Under the pieces are notes generated by a model that worked only from the letters and a program-made list of their open reading frames with translations, searched no databases and was not told the DNA's origin. Positions 25,524 to 35,447 of a DNA stretch of 64,000 nucleotides are shown here, one piece after another. Made by a program: the position numbers and the translations under genes. This DNA is from Nannocystis exedens (lineage in GTDB: Bacteria; Myxococcota_A; Polyangia; Nannocystales; Nannocystaceae): positions 7,392,001-7,456,000 of the forward strand of contig NZ_NETK01000001.1 in the NCBI RefSeq assembly GCF_002343915.1, given 5' to 3'. How positions within the stretch are numbered: position 1 is the first letter of the stretch; each line of letters starts with the position of its first letter.

Positions 25524-26315
25524 TCACAGCGCGCGGTGAGGCGCGGCGAGCTCGGCGGTGAAGGCGGCGTGCAGGCGCTCGACGAGGTCGCTGCGGAAGC
25601 GGTCGTCGTGCTCGCGGTCGTAGAGGTAGCCGCGGACGCGCAGCTGCAGGTCGAGGGCGCTGCCCTGGCGCGGGGCGAGGAAGACCTCGGGCGGGCGGCG
25701 CGGGGAGGCGTAGCGGCTGAGCGCGGCGGCCTGGCGGGCGAGCTCGGCGGCGCGGGCGGGGGCGATGCCGGCGGGGACGTCGAGGGTGAGGTCGCAGGGA
25801 GTGTCGTGCTCGCCGAGGTTGAGGCGGACGACGGGCTCGCGGAGCAGGCGCTCGTAGGGGATGGTGGCGTCGATGCCGGCGAGGCCGCGCAGGGTGATCG
25901 CGCGCAGACCCACGCCGACGAGGCGGCCCTCGACGTCGCCGATCCGCAGGTCGTCGCCGATCTTGTAGCGGGCCTCGACGGCGAACACGACCCCGAGGAA
26001 CACGCTGCGCAGCCACGGCAGCGCGGCGACGGCGAACACCAGCAGCCACAGGCCGCGCGACCACCAGTCGGCGCCGCTGGCCGCGGGCACGAAGCGGTGC
26101 TGCAGCAGCCACACGAGCGGCAGCCACACCGCGAGGTGGAGCAGCGGGATCCACGGGTGGACCTGACGGAAGGCCTCGACGGTGGCGAGCTTGCGCAGCA
26201 CGAACGAGACCAGGAGGCCCAGCGCGACCAGGCCGCCGATGTAGACCACCGGGAACAGGCGGGCGATCAGCGAGGTCGAGGCGCTCAGCGGGTCGATGGC
26301 CAGGGCCACGAGCAT
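25524..26315 (-). CDS. MscS-family small-conductance mechanosensitive channel
   Basis: 263 aa. Three or four membrane helices occupy residues about 10-110. They are followed by the MscS beta-domain signature Y-K-I-G-D-D-L-R-I-G-D-V-E-G-R-L...I-T-L-R, then I-P-Y-E-R-L and a cytosolic alpha/beta domain. This matches MscS channels that release solutes on hypo-osmotic shock. The pore helix is less Gly/Ala-rich than in E. coli MscS, so a divergent member is likely. Confidence 0.85.
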   Translation of the reverse strand: MLVALAIDPLSASTSLIARLFPVVYIGGLVALGLLVSFVLRKLATVEAFRQVHPWIPLLHLAVWLPLVWLLQHRFVPAASGADWWSRGLWLLVFAVAALPWLRSVFLGVVFAVEARYKIGDDLRIGDVEGRLVGVGLRAITLRGLAGIDATIPYERLLREPVVRLNLGEHDTPCDLTLDVPAGIAPARAAELARQAAALSRYASPRRPPEVFLAPRQGSALDLQLRVRGYLYDREHDDRFRSDLVERLHAAFTAELAAPHRAL

Positions 26316-26385
26316 GCGTCAGGCCGAGGATGCCACGGATCGCCGGCGCGGATGAAGCCCGCGCGCGACGGCCGCTCGCGGGCGC

Positions 26386-26640
26386 TCACTCGGGGTCGCA
26401 GACCCCGTCGCCGACGATCTCGACCACGCCGGCGCGCAGGAGCTGGTCGAGCCTCCGCGCGGCGCCGGGCAGCTTTCGCGGCTCGCCGTGCGAGTCCGAG
26501 GGCGGGATGTCGCGGGTCGGCTCGGGGGGCGAGGCCGACGTCGGTCTCGACCATGGCCGAGCCGACGTAGGGGGCGGCGTCGCTGCCGAGCCCCCAGATC
26601 GCGCGGTCCTCGGGAGCTGTCGGCGAGGCCGCCGATCGCG
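26386..26640 (-). pseudogene. possible frameshifted gene remnant
   Basis: On the minus strand one frame reads P-E-D-R-A-I-W-G-L-G-S-D-A-A-P-Y-V-G-S-A-M-V-E, and about 20 codons later a second frame continues protein-like: A-A-R-R-L-D-Q-L-L-R-A-G-V-V-E-I-V-G-D-G to a TGA at 26386. Joined by one frameshift near 26530, these give a coherent C-terminal segment. No family is recognised. The rest of the 418-bp gap (26316-26733) shows nothing else. Confidence 0.35.
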
Positions 26641-26733
26641 CGGGGCCATGACGTGGCCGCCGAGGGTGCCCGGCTCCCCGGAGCCTCCCGCGGGCGATTG
26701 CCGGAGAGGGAGGATTCGGAGTAGAGCGCGGCC

Positions 26734-27630
26734 GTGACGTCCGCGCGCACCGATCTCGAGCTGGCCTTCATGACGCCGGGGCGAATGTTCCGCGACGACG
26801 ACGGGGGGACGATCGCGGTGCGCGTGGAGTCGCTCGGCGAGCTCGAGCTCGCGGGCGTGGCGATCGGCGATCCGCTGGCGAGCGAGTTGCAGCCGGTGAC
26901 GCCGCCGGAGGGCAGCGGGTTCGCCGGGCGCGGGCGGGTCGAGTTGGCGATCGCCCGCGTGGCGGCGAACGACGAGCGAGTGGCGGCGGCCCGCGTGATC
27001 CTGGCGGACAGGCCGATCGCGCAGTGGGTCGAGGCCGACGTGGTGTTCGGGGTCGACGCGGGCACGGCGGCGTTCGCCAGCCCGGAGGCGATCGCGGGGC
27101 TGGCGACGGAGGCGAAGAGCGAGGAGCTGCTGGCGCTGCTCGACGCGCACGATCGCGGCGGCTGGACGTGGGGCCGCGTCGAGGTCGAGGGGTGCGCGGT
27201 GGTGGCGTTCTCGTCGGGCTACGGCGACGGGATCTACGCCAGCTACTGGGGCCTCGACGCCGACGGGCGCGCGGTGGCGCTGGCGATCGACTTCGATGTG
27301 CTGATCGGCTCGGTGTTCGAGCGCTTCGTGGTGCCGCGGCCGCGAGGGCGCGGGCGGGTGGAGGCGCCGGCGCTGGCGGCCCGTGGAGTGACGCTGCGGG
27401 TGCCGTGGCTGAGGCCGCGCTGGCTCGAGGTCCGCGGCACGCAACTGCCCGCCGAACATCAATTGCACGTGCGGCTGACGGGCGCCGAGGGGGCGCCGGA
27501 ACAGTGGATCCGCCGCCACTTCCGGGGTTACGACCGACGGGTGTTCCGCGTCGACCTGCGCGAGGTGCCGGCCGAGGCGGCGCTGGTAGTGCGGATCGTG
27601 ACGGGCTCGCGGCCGCTGTCGCCGGCTTGA
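26734..27630 (+). CDS. DUF4241-family protein
   Basis: 298 aa. The family-typical segment S-S-G-Y-G-D-G-I-Y-A-S-Y-W-G-L-D-A-D-G-R at about 169-188, followed by a D-F-D-V-L-I strand, matches DUF4241. These proteins are cytosolic and of unknown function, sometimes found near immunity-type genes. The start is GTG; an in-frame ATG at 26770 is possible. The stop is directly followed by a TGAGCTGTCT...GGACAG hairpin. Confidence 0.82.
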   Translation: MTSARTDLELAFMTPGRMFRDDDGGTIAVRVESLGELELAGVAIGDPLASELQPVTPPEGSGFAGRGRVELAIARVAANDERVAAARVILADRPIAQWVEADVVFGVDAGTAAFASPEAIAGLATEAKSEELLALLDAHDRGGWTWGRVEVEGCAVVAFSSGYGDGIYASYWGLDADGRAVALAIDFDVLIGSVFERFVVPRPRGRGRVEAPALAARGVTLRVPWLRPRWLEVRGTQLPAEHQLHVRLTGAEGAPEQWIRRHFRGYDRRVFRVDLREVPAEAALVVRIVTGSRPLSPA

Positions 27631-27631
27631 G

Positions 27632-27647
27632 CTGTCTGATGGGACAG
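27632..27647. repeat. stop-proximal CTGTC..GACAG hairpin
   Basis: CTGTCTGATGGGACAG starts four bases after the first base of the TGA stop at 27628. It has the same TGAGCTGTC arrangement seen after the OmpA stop at 4426 and, with TGAGCTGTT, after the yifB stop at 58920. Confidence 0.6.
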
Positions 27648-27697
27648 GTCGAGCGAGGATCGCAGCGAGCCCGGCGAAGTCGGGGTATGCTGCGGCG

Positions 27698-28300
27698 GTG
27701 TCACGGCGCTTGCTCGATTCGAGGGCGATCCCGGCGGAGCTGCGGGTCAATCCGGTGATGCTGGCGGAGTCGGTGTCGGAGGCGTTCCCGGTGGCGTCGA
27801 TCGTCGGCGGCCGCGGCGACCAGGAGCTCCGCTTCGTCGCGCCGGCGACGCTGGTGGTGGTGATCTCGGCGACGGCGGTGCATTGCTACGAGGAGCCGCT
27901 GCCGCCGGAGGAGGATGAGGAGGGGTACGAGGACGACGGCGAGGACGCGGACGAGGACGATCCGATGGACACCGCGGAGGACATCCTGGCCCACGTGTCG
28001 GTGCTGCTCGGGCTCGACGAGGAAGAGGAGGAGGGGCCGGACGAGCCGACGCCGGACGACGCGGCCGACCGCCGGGCGGCCGCGATCGTGGCCCTCTTGC
28101 TGCAGGACGGGCTGCTCGAGCTGGTGACGCCGCGCTCGCGCCCGCAGGTCGAGGGCCGCCTGGCCCACCTGCTGGCCCACGGGATGCACGACGCGGGGGC
28201 GCTGGCGGAGTCGATCGCCGACTGCAGCGGAGTGGCGGAGTTCTACGCCGACGACGCGCAGATGGCCGCGGTGCTGGCGAAGGTGCGCCGCGGGAGCTGA
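27698..28300 (+). CDS. acidic protein of unknown function
   Basis: 200 aa, GTG start. The N-terminal ~65 residues form an alpha/beta segment (V-A-S-I-V-G-G-R-G-D-Q-E-L). A highly acidic, probably disordered stretch rich in Glu/Asp follows (about 66-125), then a helical C-terminal part. No known domain is recognised. It lies 67 bp after the DUF4241 gene on the same strand, so a shared transcript is possible. Confidence 0.7.
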   Translation: MSRRLLDSRAIPAELRVNPVMLAESVSEAFPVASIVGGRGDQELRFVAPATLVVVISATAVHCYEEPLPPEEDEEGYEDDGEDADEDDPMDTAEDILAHVSVLLGLDEEEEEGPDEPTPDDAADRRAAAIVALLLQDGLLELVTPRSRPQVEGRLAHLLAHGMHDAGALAESIADCSGVAEFYADDAQMAAVLAKVRRGS

Positions 28301-28341
28301 AGCCGCTCGCCCCGGGCTCGCAGGCCGCCCGCGTCGACGCT

Positions 28342-28411
28342 CCGGAGATGTCCTGGACGGCATGTCGCCGAGGACATGCTCTCGAAGGCATGTCCTCGGC
28401 GGCATGTCCGA
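28342..28411. repeat. 14-bp-phased array, five exact units
   Basis: Units start at 28342, 28356, 28370, 28384 and 28398, with cores AGATGTCC, GGCATGTC, GGACATGC, GGCATGTCC and GGCATGTCC. The array fills the gap between two convergent genes and ends 5 bp before the stop of the minus-strand ferritin-domain gene. Confidence 0.9.
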
Positions 28412-28415
28412 TCGC

Positions 28416-30089
28416 TCAGGCGGCGGCGCGGAGGGCGGCGGCGGCGGGGTTGACCAGGCCCTCGAGGCCGCGCAGCCACACCGAGGCGCGCAGGGGGGCG
28501 TCGACGACGCCGTGGGCGCGGAGCTCGGGGGTGCCTGGCTCTCGGGACATGTGGCCGGCGGCTTCGGCTGCGTCGGCGACGGCGGCGGCGAACACCGCGT
28601 CGGTGCGGGCGCGGGCGTCGTCGCCGAGCTGCTCGCGGGCCCAGCGGACGAAGCGCCAGCCGAGCTCGGCGTGGCGCTGCTCGTCGTCGGCGATCCGCGC
28701 GAGGATCCGGCGCAGGCCCGGATCTTCGGCGCGCTCGGCGGCCTCGCGGGCCTCGAGGGCGGACAGCGTCTCGCCGACGCAGGCCTCGCGGATCACGGCG
28801 GCGACCACCGCCTCGAGGTCGGTCGCGCCGGGCTCGTGCGCCTGCGCGAGCGGGCCCGGGCCGACGCCGGCGCCGCCGTAGCTGCTGGCCAGCGCGAAGC
28901 ACAGGCGCGCGTGCTCGACCTCGTCGGCGAGCGCCCGCTGGGTGTCGAGCACGAACTCCGGCGGCGCGCCGACGGCGAGGAGCTGCAGGACGTGACGCGC
29001 GAACGAGGCGACCGAGGCGTGCTCGGCCAGCGCGATCTGCGTCCAGTGGGCCGCCAGGGCCGCGCGCAGCTCCGCGGGCGCCAGCGGCACCGAGGCCACG
29101 GCGCGCCAGTCGTCGCGCGCCGCGGCGGGCGCGGTGACGGCGTGGTCCTCGACCATGAACGGGCGGCCGCAGGCGACCAGCGAGCACTCCCAGACGTCGG
29201 CGTCGGTGTTGTAGGCGCACGGGGTGTCGCCGCACGGCGGGTCGGTGTCGCACAGGTCGTTGGGCGTGGTGCAGGCGCCGTTGACGACCTCGGCGGCGCA
29301 GTCGTAACCCATCGACTGCGAGAACTGGCACAGCTGGTCGCCGCAGTCGGCGTCGCTGGTGCACTCGGAGGGGACGCACTGCGACGTCGCGCCGAGGATG
29401 TCGCCGCCGCAGCGGCACACGAAGCCGGGGTCGCAGTCGGCGTCGGACTCGCAGCCGTAGGAGCAGCCGCAGCCCTCGAAGCCGACGTTGAACTGCTGGC
29501 ACGAGCCGAACGGGAGGTCGGTGCAGTCGTCGTTGGTCTTGCACGGCTGGCCGTCCAGCTGGCAGGTCGACGGCGGCGCGGGCACGAGGCACACCTCGGC
29601 CTCGACGCGGTGGGGCAGCTTGTCGCCGCACTTGACCCACCCCGAGGGCACCGGCGGATCGGTCATGCCCTGCATGAGCACGGTGCACTCGGGGTCGCCG
29701 GTGTCGGTGTCGGTGTCGCCGGTGGTGCTCGTGGTGGTGGTCGTGTCGCTGGTGGCGGTGGTGTCGAGCGTGGTGGTGTCGAGCGTCGTCGCGCTGACGG
29801 CGGTGGTCTCGCCGGTGGTCGTGGTCGTCGTCGACGTGGTGGGGGAGGAGGTGGTGTCGGTGCCGGTCTCCGAGGTGCCGGTCATGCCGGTGGTCGGGGC
29901 GCCGGTGGTGTCGGTGGTGCCGGTGGGGGTGCCGGTGCCGTCGGTGGTGGACTGCGTCGTGCCGGTGCTGGTCCCGTTGTCGGTGCCCGCCGAGGTCGCG
30001 CCGTCGTCGCCGCAAGCGCCGAGCAGGCCCATCGCCAGGAAGAGCGAGAGCCGCAGCGGCTCGATACGTGTATGGAGGTAAACAAGCAT
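28416..30089 (-). CDS. lipoprotein with Cys-rich region and ferritin-like domain
   Basis: 557 aa. Signal peptide with lipobox L-L-G-A-C-G-D-D, then a very long Thr/Ser/Gly stalk (about 30-135) and a Cys-rich module of C-x-S-D-A-D-C type repeats (about 150-310). The C-terminal ~230 residues look like a ferritin-like four-helix bundle with diiron-type ligands: A-L-A-E-H-A-S-V, L-A-D-E-V-E-H-A-R-L-C, C-V-G-E-T and I-A-D-D-E-Q-R-H-A-E-L-G-W. The pairing of an exported, lipid-anchored stalk with an E-x-x-H bundle is unusual. An iron-binding or oxidase role at the cell surface is inferred. Confidence 0.87.
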   Translation of the reverse strand: MLVYLHTRIEPLRLSLFLAMGLLGACGDDGATSAGTDNGTSTGTTQSTTDGTGTPTGTTDTTGAPTTGMTGTSETGTDTTSSPTTSTTTTTTGETTAVSATTLDTTTLDTTATSDTTTTTSTTGDTDTDTGDPECTVLMQGMTDPPVPSGWVKCGDKLPHRVEAEVCLVPAPPSTCQLDGQPCKTNDDCTDLPFGSCQQFNVGFEGCGCSYGCESDADCDPGFVCRCGGDILGATSQCVPSECTSDADCGDQLCQFSQSMGYDCAAEVVNGACTTPNDLCDTDPPCGDTPCAYNTDADVWECSLVACGRPFMVEDHAVTAPAAARDDWRAVASVPLAPAELRAALAAHWTQIALAEHASVASFARHVLQLLAVGAPPEFVLDTQRALADEVEHARLCFALASSYGGAGVGPGPLAQAHEPGATDLEAVVAAVIREACVGETLSALEAREAAERAEDPGLRRILARIADDEQRHAELGWRFVRWAREQLGDDARARTDAVFAAAVADAAEAAGHMSREPGTPELRAHGVVDAPLRASVWLRGLEGLVNPAAAALRAAA

Positions 30090-30210
30090 GCGGGCATGCT
30101 GGCCCGATTCATGCCGCGCGGCAAGTCCGGTCCCTGCAGCCGGGCGTGACCGCGAGCGTCAGGGCGGTCCCGATCGCGCCCGGTCACGACATGGCGTGAA
30201 ACGAAGCGTG

Positions 30211-30252
30211 GGGTACATGTGTCTAAAGACATGTCTGGAAGGACATGTCAAT
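30211..30252. repeat. 14-bp-phased array, three units
   Basis: Units at 30211, 30225 and 30239 carry TACATGTG, AGACATGTC and GGACATGTC. The last unit overlaps the TGA of the minus-strand L,D-transpeptidase gene (30248-30250). Confidence 0.85.
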
Positions 30253-31084
30253 CGCTGGCGGCGATCAGCGGCCGGCGCTCGCGGGGGGGCGGGTCGAGCC
30301 GGTAGACGCCGGTCTTGTCGGCGACCACGCGCGGCGGGGCGCCGGTCTGGAGGAAGGCGAGGTAGCCGGGCACGAGGCCGTCCCAGAACGCGGCGAGCTC
30401 GGGGCGGGCGGCGGACTCGGCGGCCAGGCGGGCCTGGCAGGTCGGCTCGTCGAGCCGGCACGGGAAGATGTGGATCGGGATGTCGCGCTGGCCGGCGTCG
30501 CGGGCGAACACGGCGGCGAGGTAGAGCTCCTCGATCGGACCGTCGCGCAGCGGGATGCAGCCGACGGTGACGCAATCGCCGTGGATCATGATGGCGCCGC
30601 CGGGCGGCTGGCCGGCGCTGTGATGGCGGTCGGCGGCGTTGGGGTAGCTGACGCCGAGCGAGAGGTGATAGCTGCTGCTCGGGTTGAACAGGCTGACGCG
30701 GTAGAAACCCTCGGGGACCTGCCAGTCACCCTCGCGCCGCTTGGGGCCGAGCACGCCGCTCTTCCGGCAGACCGGGAAGGTGCGCACCAGCACGTGCGGA
30801 TCGCCCCGGCGCTCGGGCGCGGCCCACAGCTCGGTGACGGCCTCTTCCTTGAAGCTGCGGATGAACAGGCCCCGCGGGGGCCACGCCGCGCCGGCGGCGC
30901 GGAAGCGATCGACGAGCGCGTCCTCGTGCCGCTCGAGCGCGGCCTCGACCCGCGGGTAGCGGCGCTGTCGCTGCAGGAAGTCGCCGGCGTGGGCCTCGGC
31001 GGCGGGCATCAGCGGGGCGGAGCAGACGAGCGCGGCGAGGGCGACGACCGGGCTGAGGCGGGGCACGGGCACTGGTACGCACAC
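30248..31084 (-). CDS. L,D-transpeptidase (YkuD domain)
   Basis: 278 aa with a signal peptide ending near residue 33. The catalytic signature I-M-I-H-G-D-C-V-T-V-G-C-I-P-L gives His168 and nucleophile Cys176 of the YkuD/YafK-type domain. Such enzymes make 3-3 peptidoglycan cross-links or attach proteins to the wall. Start is taken as GTG at 31084; an internal ATG is possible. It is transcribed divergently from the thioredoxin gene. Confidence 0.88.
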   Translation of the reverse strand: MCVPVPVPRLSPVVALAALVCSAPLMPAAEAHAGDFLQRQRRYPRVEAALERHEDALVDRFRAAGAAWPPRGLFIRSFKEEAVTELWAAPERRGDPHVLVRTFPVCRKSGVLGPKRREGDWQVPEGFYRVSLFNPSSSYHLSLGVSYPNAADRHHSAGQPPGGAIMIHGDCVTVGCIPLRDGPIEELYLAAVFARDAGQRDIPIHIFPCRLDEPTCQARLAAESAARPELAAFWDGLVPGYLAFLQTGAPPRVVADKTGVYRLDPPPRERRPLIAASD

Positions 31085-31170
31085 GCGGCTCGCGAGATTC
31101 GTTCGGGTTGCCAGAGTCGACGGTGGCGACTAGTTTTCCCGGCGCGCAGACGCGCGGCGAGGTGATGACG

Positions 31171-31608
31171 ATGAGCGAGGCGCTGTTCTTCCGGTGCGGG
31201 GCGTGCGGACAGTTGAACAAGATCGCGGCCGAGCGCCGCTTCGACGCGCCGAAGTGCGGCCGCTGCAAGCAGAAGCTCGACACCACCGGGCAGCCGCAGG
31301 ACGTGAGCGACGCGGAGCTGCAGCGCGCGGTGGCCAGCGCGCCGGTGCCGGTGCTGGTCGACTTCTGGGCCCCGTGGTGCGGGCCGTGCCGGCAGCTGGC
31401 GCCGCACATCGCCGACCTGGCGGCCCGCCACGCGGGCAAGCTGCTGGTGCTGAAGCTCGACACGGAGCAGCACCGGCAGACGGCGGCGGCGCTGCAGATC
31501 CAGTCGATCCCGACGCTGTGCGTCTACCGCGGCGGCGAGCTGGCGTTCCGTCAGCCGGGTGCGGTGTTCGGGCCGCAGCTGGAAGCGGTGGTCGCCCCGT
31601 TCCTGTAG
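31171..31608 (+). CDS. trxC: thioredoxin 2-type protein with N-terminal zinc ribbon
   Basis: 145 aa. A zinc ribbon (C9-x2-C12...C29-x2-C32) precedes a thioredoxin domain with active site W-A-P-W-C-G-P-C-R (C70, C73) and the cis-Pro loop S-I-P-T. This arrangement defines the TrxC/Trx2 class, linked to oxidative stress. The ATG at 31171 is preferred over 31165 because GAGG sits 8 nt upstream. The acyl-CoA dehydrogenase gene starts 20 bp downstream. Confidence 0.92.
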   Translation: MSEALFFRCGACGQLNKIAAERRFDAPKCGRCKQKLDTTGQPQDVSDAELQRAVASAPVPVLVDFWAPWCGPCRQLAPHIADLAARHAGKLLVLKLDTEQHRQTAAALQIQSIPTLCVYRGGELAFRQPGAVFGPQLEAVVAPFL

Positions 31609-31628
31609 TTGTGCGATAAGAGGGCGCG

Positions 31629-32771
<1,143 letters not shown>

Positions 32772-32862
32772 ACGGTCGGCAGGATCCGCCGCACGCGGTC
32801 GGCGGGATCTGCCGGGGCCGCGGCGGCGAAGATCGCCGGGGCGGTGGAAGTGCCCGCGGTGG

Positions 32863-33380
32863 TTGCAGATCCGGGAGCGCGGGCGACGGCTCGTGCGCAC
32901 CGCCTGCGTGGCCTGCCACCTCGCCGGCCCGCCGCCGCCGCCCGGGCAGGACTTCGCCAACCAGGCGGTCTTCATGCCGCTGGAGCCGCTCAACAACGGG
33001 CTCGACGCCGGGCCGGTCGAGGTCGACAACGGGGTCGGCGACGTCACCGGCGACCCGGCCGACGACGGGCGGTTCAAGTCGTCGTCGCTGCGCGACATCG
33101 GTCACGGGGCCGTACACGCACGACGGGCGGTTTACGACCCCGGCCGAGGTGATCGACCACTACGACAGCGGTATCGAGCCCCACCCGAACCTCGACCCGC
33201 GGCTGCGCGGGCCGGACCAGCAGCCCCGGCGCATGAACCTGACGCCGGCCGAGAAGCGCGCGCTGGTGGCGTTCCTCGGCACGCTCACCGACGAGGCGCT
33301 GCGGACCGACCCGAAGTTCAGCGACCCGTTCGTGCGCCGAGTCCTTTCAAACTCGACGCTCGCTCGGGGGAGACGGGTGA
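32863..33380 (+). pseudogene. frameshifted, truncated di-heme cytochrome c peroxidase (MauG/CcpA type)
   Basis: Frame 1 has a heme site C-V-A-C-H, then L-N-N-G-L-D and D-D-G-R-F-K-S-S-S-L-R-D-I-G and is lost near 33100. Frame 2 picks up at V-T-G-P-Y-T-H-D-G-R-F-T-T-P-A-E-V-I-D-H-Y and L-T-P-A-E-K-R-A-L-V-A-F-L-G-T-L-T-D. Together these are the C-terminal half of a bacterial cytochrome c peroxidase. The N-terminal heme domain and signal peptide are missing, and the natural stop is lost in a 14-bp motif array. One base insertion or two lost bases near 33098-33107 explain the shift. Confidence 0.85.
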
Positions 33381-33384
33381 GCGA

Positions 33385-33454
33385 GAGGACATGTCGAAGA
33401 GGGCATGGCCGATCGGGCATGCGCCTTTCGACACGTCGCGGGTGTCATGTCGAG
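33385..33454. repeat. 14-bp-phased array, five units
   Basis: Units start at 33385, 33399, 33413, 33427 and 33441, with cores GGACATGTC, GGCATGGCC, GGCATGCG, GACACGTC and GTCATGTC. The register is exact although sequence has drifted. The last unit overlaps the stop of the DNA methyltransferase gene (33445). Confidence 0.8.
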
Positions 33455-34326
33455 CCGAGGGCCACGGCCATGGCGTCGCAGTAGCTCTGCGACAGCTCGA
33501 TGCCGATGGCGGGGTGGCCGAGGGCGCGGGCGGCCAGGAGGGTGGTGCCGGAGCCGGCGAAGGGGTCGAGGACGACGCCGCCGGGGCGGCAGCCGGCGCG
33601 GATGCAGCGCTCGGCGAGGGCGGCGGGGAAGGGGGCGAAGTGGGCGGCGGGGTTGTCGGGGCGGGCGGTGATCTGCCAGATGTCCTCCTCGCCCTGGAGG
33701 GCGCCGCGGTCGAAGTGGTAGCGGGGGGCGAGGGAGAACAGGAACACGTGCTCGTGGGTGTTCCACGGGCGGTCGCGGGCGGTCGGCTCCGGCATGGTGG
33801 CCGGGCGCTTCCAGATGATGTCGCTGCGCAGGGTCCAGCCGTCGTCCTGCAGGGCGAGCGCGACCCGCCAGGGGATGCCGATCAGGCTCTTGCGCGGCAG
33901 GCCGAGGCCGGGGCCGTCGACCGCGCGCAGGGTGCTGCGCGCGAGCATGCGCCCGCGGTGCTTGTCGTCGCGCCCGTGCGGCCGACCCTTGGCCGAGTAG
34001 TAGGTGTCGCCGAGGTTGAGGAACAGCGCGCCGTCCTTCTTGAGCACGCGCTTGGCGGCGGCGAACACGTCGCGCATCGAGGCGACGTAGGCGGCGATCG
34101 TCGGCTCGTGGCCGAGCTGGCCGGCGACGCCGTAGTCGCGCTGCCAGAAGTACGGCGGGCTGGTGACGATGCAGGCGATCGAGTCGTCGGCCAGCGCGGC
34201 CAGGCCGTCGCGCACGTCGCCGTGGAGGATGGCCCAAGGGACATTTGCTCGGGGGCCGGACAGCCGCGGGACGACCCGCGCCGCGCCGGCCCGGAGCAGC
34301 GGCCGCAGCGGATGGGCAATGTTCAT
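33445..34326 (-). CDS. site-specific DNA methyltransferase (amino-type, beta class)
   Basis: 293 aa from the ATG at 34326. The catalytic motif T-S-P-P-Y (about residue 54) comes before the SAM-binding motif L-D-P-F-A-G-S-G-T-T, the beta-class order of N4-cytosine/N6-adenine methyltransferases. S-P-P-Y slightly favours N4-cytosine. No restriction endonuclease is adjacent, so it looks like an orphan. Its ATG overlaps the TGA of the interrupted synthetase-like gene upstream, implying they were once co-translated. Confidence 0.9.
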   Translation of the reverse strand: MNIAHPLRPLLRAGAARVVPRLSGPRANVPWAILHGDVRDGLAALADDSIACIVTSPPYFWQRDYGVAGQLGHEPTIAAYVASMRDVFAAAKRVLKKDGALFLNLGDTYYSAKGRPHGRDDKHRGRMLARSTLRAVDGPGLGLPRKSLIGIPWRVALALQDDGWTLRSDIIWKRPATMPEPTARDRPWNTHEHVFLFSLAPRYHFDRGALQGEEDIWQITARPDNPAAHFAPFPAALAERCIRAGCRPGGVVLDPFAGSGTTLLAARALGHPAIGIELSQSYCDAMAVALGST

Positions 34327-35447
34327 AGATGGCGGTTCGGACAGGTCCTGAGCGCCATTGTGCCGACCGTGCGCGGTCGTCGGCGGCGCCGACGGCGAAG
34401 GCGCCGAACCGACGGCGACGCGCCGGAGACCGTCGGCGTCGCGGTCCCGGGGACCATCTGGCCGATCGAGGTCGGAGGGATCCACGGCCACGCCCGGCGA
34501 ATGATGACTGTCGCTTCCGCGACTGTAAAGAGGCGGACCTGCCGCCGGAACAACAGGACCACCAACTGGGTGCCGAGACCGCTCGCCACGAACACCAGTC
34601 GGCGGTTGGCGGTCAGCCGGCCGAGCCAGTCGAAGGCGCCGCCGTCGGCGATCGGGACGATGCTGCCGTCCGGCGCCTCGACCTCGATCATGAAGCGCAG
34701 ACCGTCGTAATACGGGTGATCGAGCGGCCCGCGGACGACGTCGACGACTGGTGCCAATTGCTCGGCGATGCGATCGGCGAGGGCGCTACGAGCGGCGGTG
34801 GCCAGAAGTCGCACGGACCGTCGGCCGAATGTGTGGCCTTCCTGGGTCAATTCGTCGAAGCCGGCCAGCAGGGTGCGCACATGCTCGATCAGGGCGTCCA
34901 CCACGAAGCCGTGGTCTCGCGTCTGTCGCCGGGCCGTCGCCAGCACGAACAGCTTGAAGTGATGCGAGTAGCCGGGGCGCCGGGGGACTTGCTGGGCCCG
35001 GACGACGCGCTGGCAGGTGGCCAATCGGACAGGTGTGTCGGGATCGCGTCGCAGCCGACGGGCACACTCGAGCACGAGCACATTGGTGGAGTCGGACACG
35101 ACCTCGGTGCCGCGCATGGTCGTGACGATCTTGTTCTGGCTGGTCGGGCCGACCGCCGCGCAGGTGGCCAGCGGCGCGAGGGGCGGCAGCTCGACCGCCT
35201 CGAAGCCCGCCGCGGCGTCGAGGAGCCGCAGCTCGGCGCGCAGCACCCGGCGCAAATCGACTGCGGCGAGGCCGGTGAAGGTGTCGGCCTTTCACTGTCG
35301 GAGCACGTCGGCCGGGCTGCGCGCGCGAGCCCGCCGCTCGGCGAGGGTCAAGAAGAACGATGTCAACACGGAGCCGGGCAAGGCGGTCAGCGCTTGCAAC
35401 AGGGATTCGCCTCCAGCCCCGGTGATGGTCCAGTCACGCGTCGTCAT
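34323..35447 (-). pseudogene. class II aminoacyl-tRNA synthetase-like gene interrupted by in-frame TGA
   Basis: From the ATG at 35447 (M-T-T-R-D-W-T-I-T-G) the frame runs 51 codons to A-D-V-L-R-Q, hits TGA at 35294-35292, and continues in the same frame with K-A-D-T-F-T-G-L-A-A-V-D. Later segments (P-V-R-L-A-T-C-Q-R-V-V-R-A-Q; Y-Y-D-G-L-R-F-M-I-E-V; G-G-A-F-D-W-L; V-A-S-G-L-G-T-Q-L) resemble motifs 2 and 3 of HisRS/HisZ-like class II cores. The C-terminal ~50 residues become Arg-rich and unlike protein. A TTG at 35255 could restart translation. Nonsense-mutated gene is my reading; readthrough is possible. Confidence 0.6.

Noticed and set aside
33445..35447. Restriction-modification system (methyltransferase plus neighbouring gene)
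   Set aside because: The neighbouring protein has no nuclease motif; its visible segments resemble a class II synthetase core.
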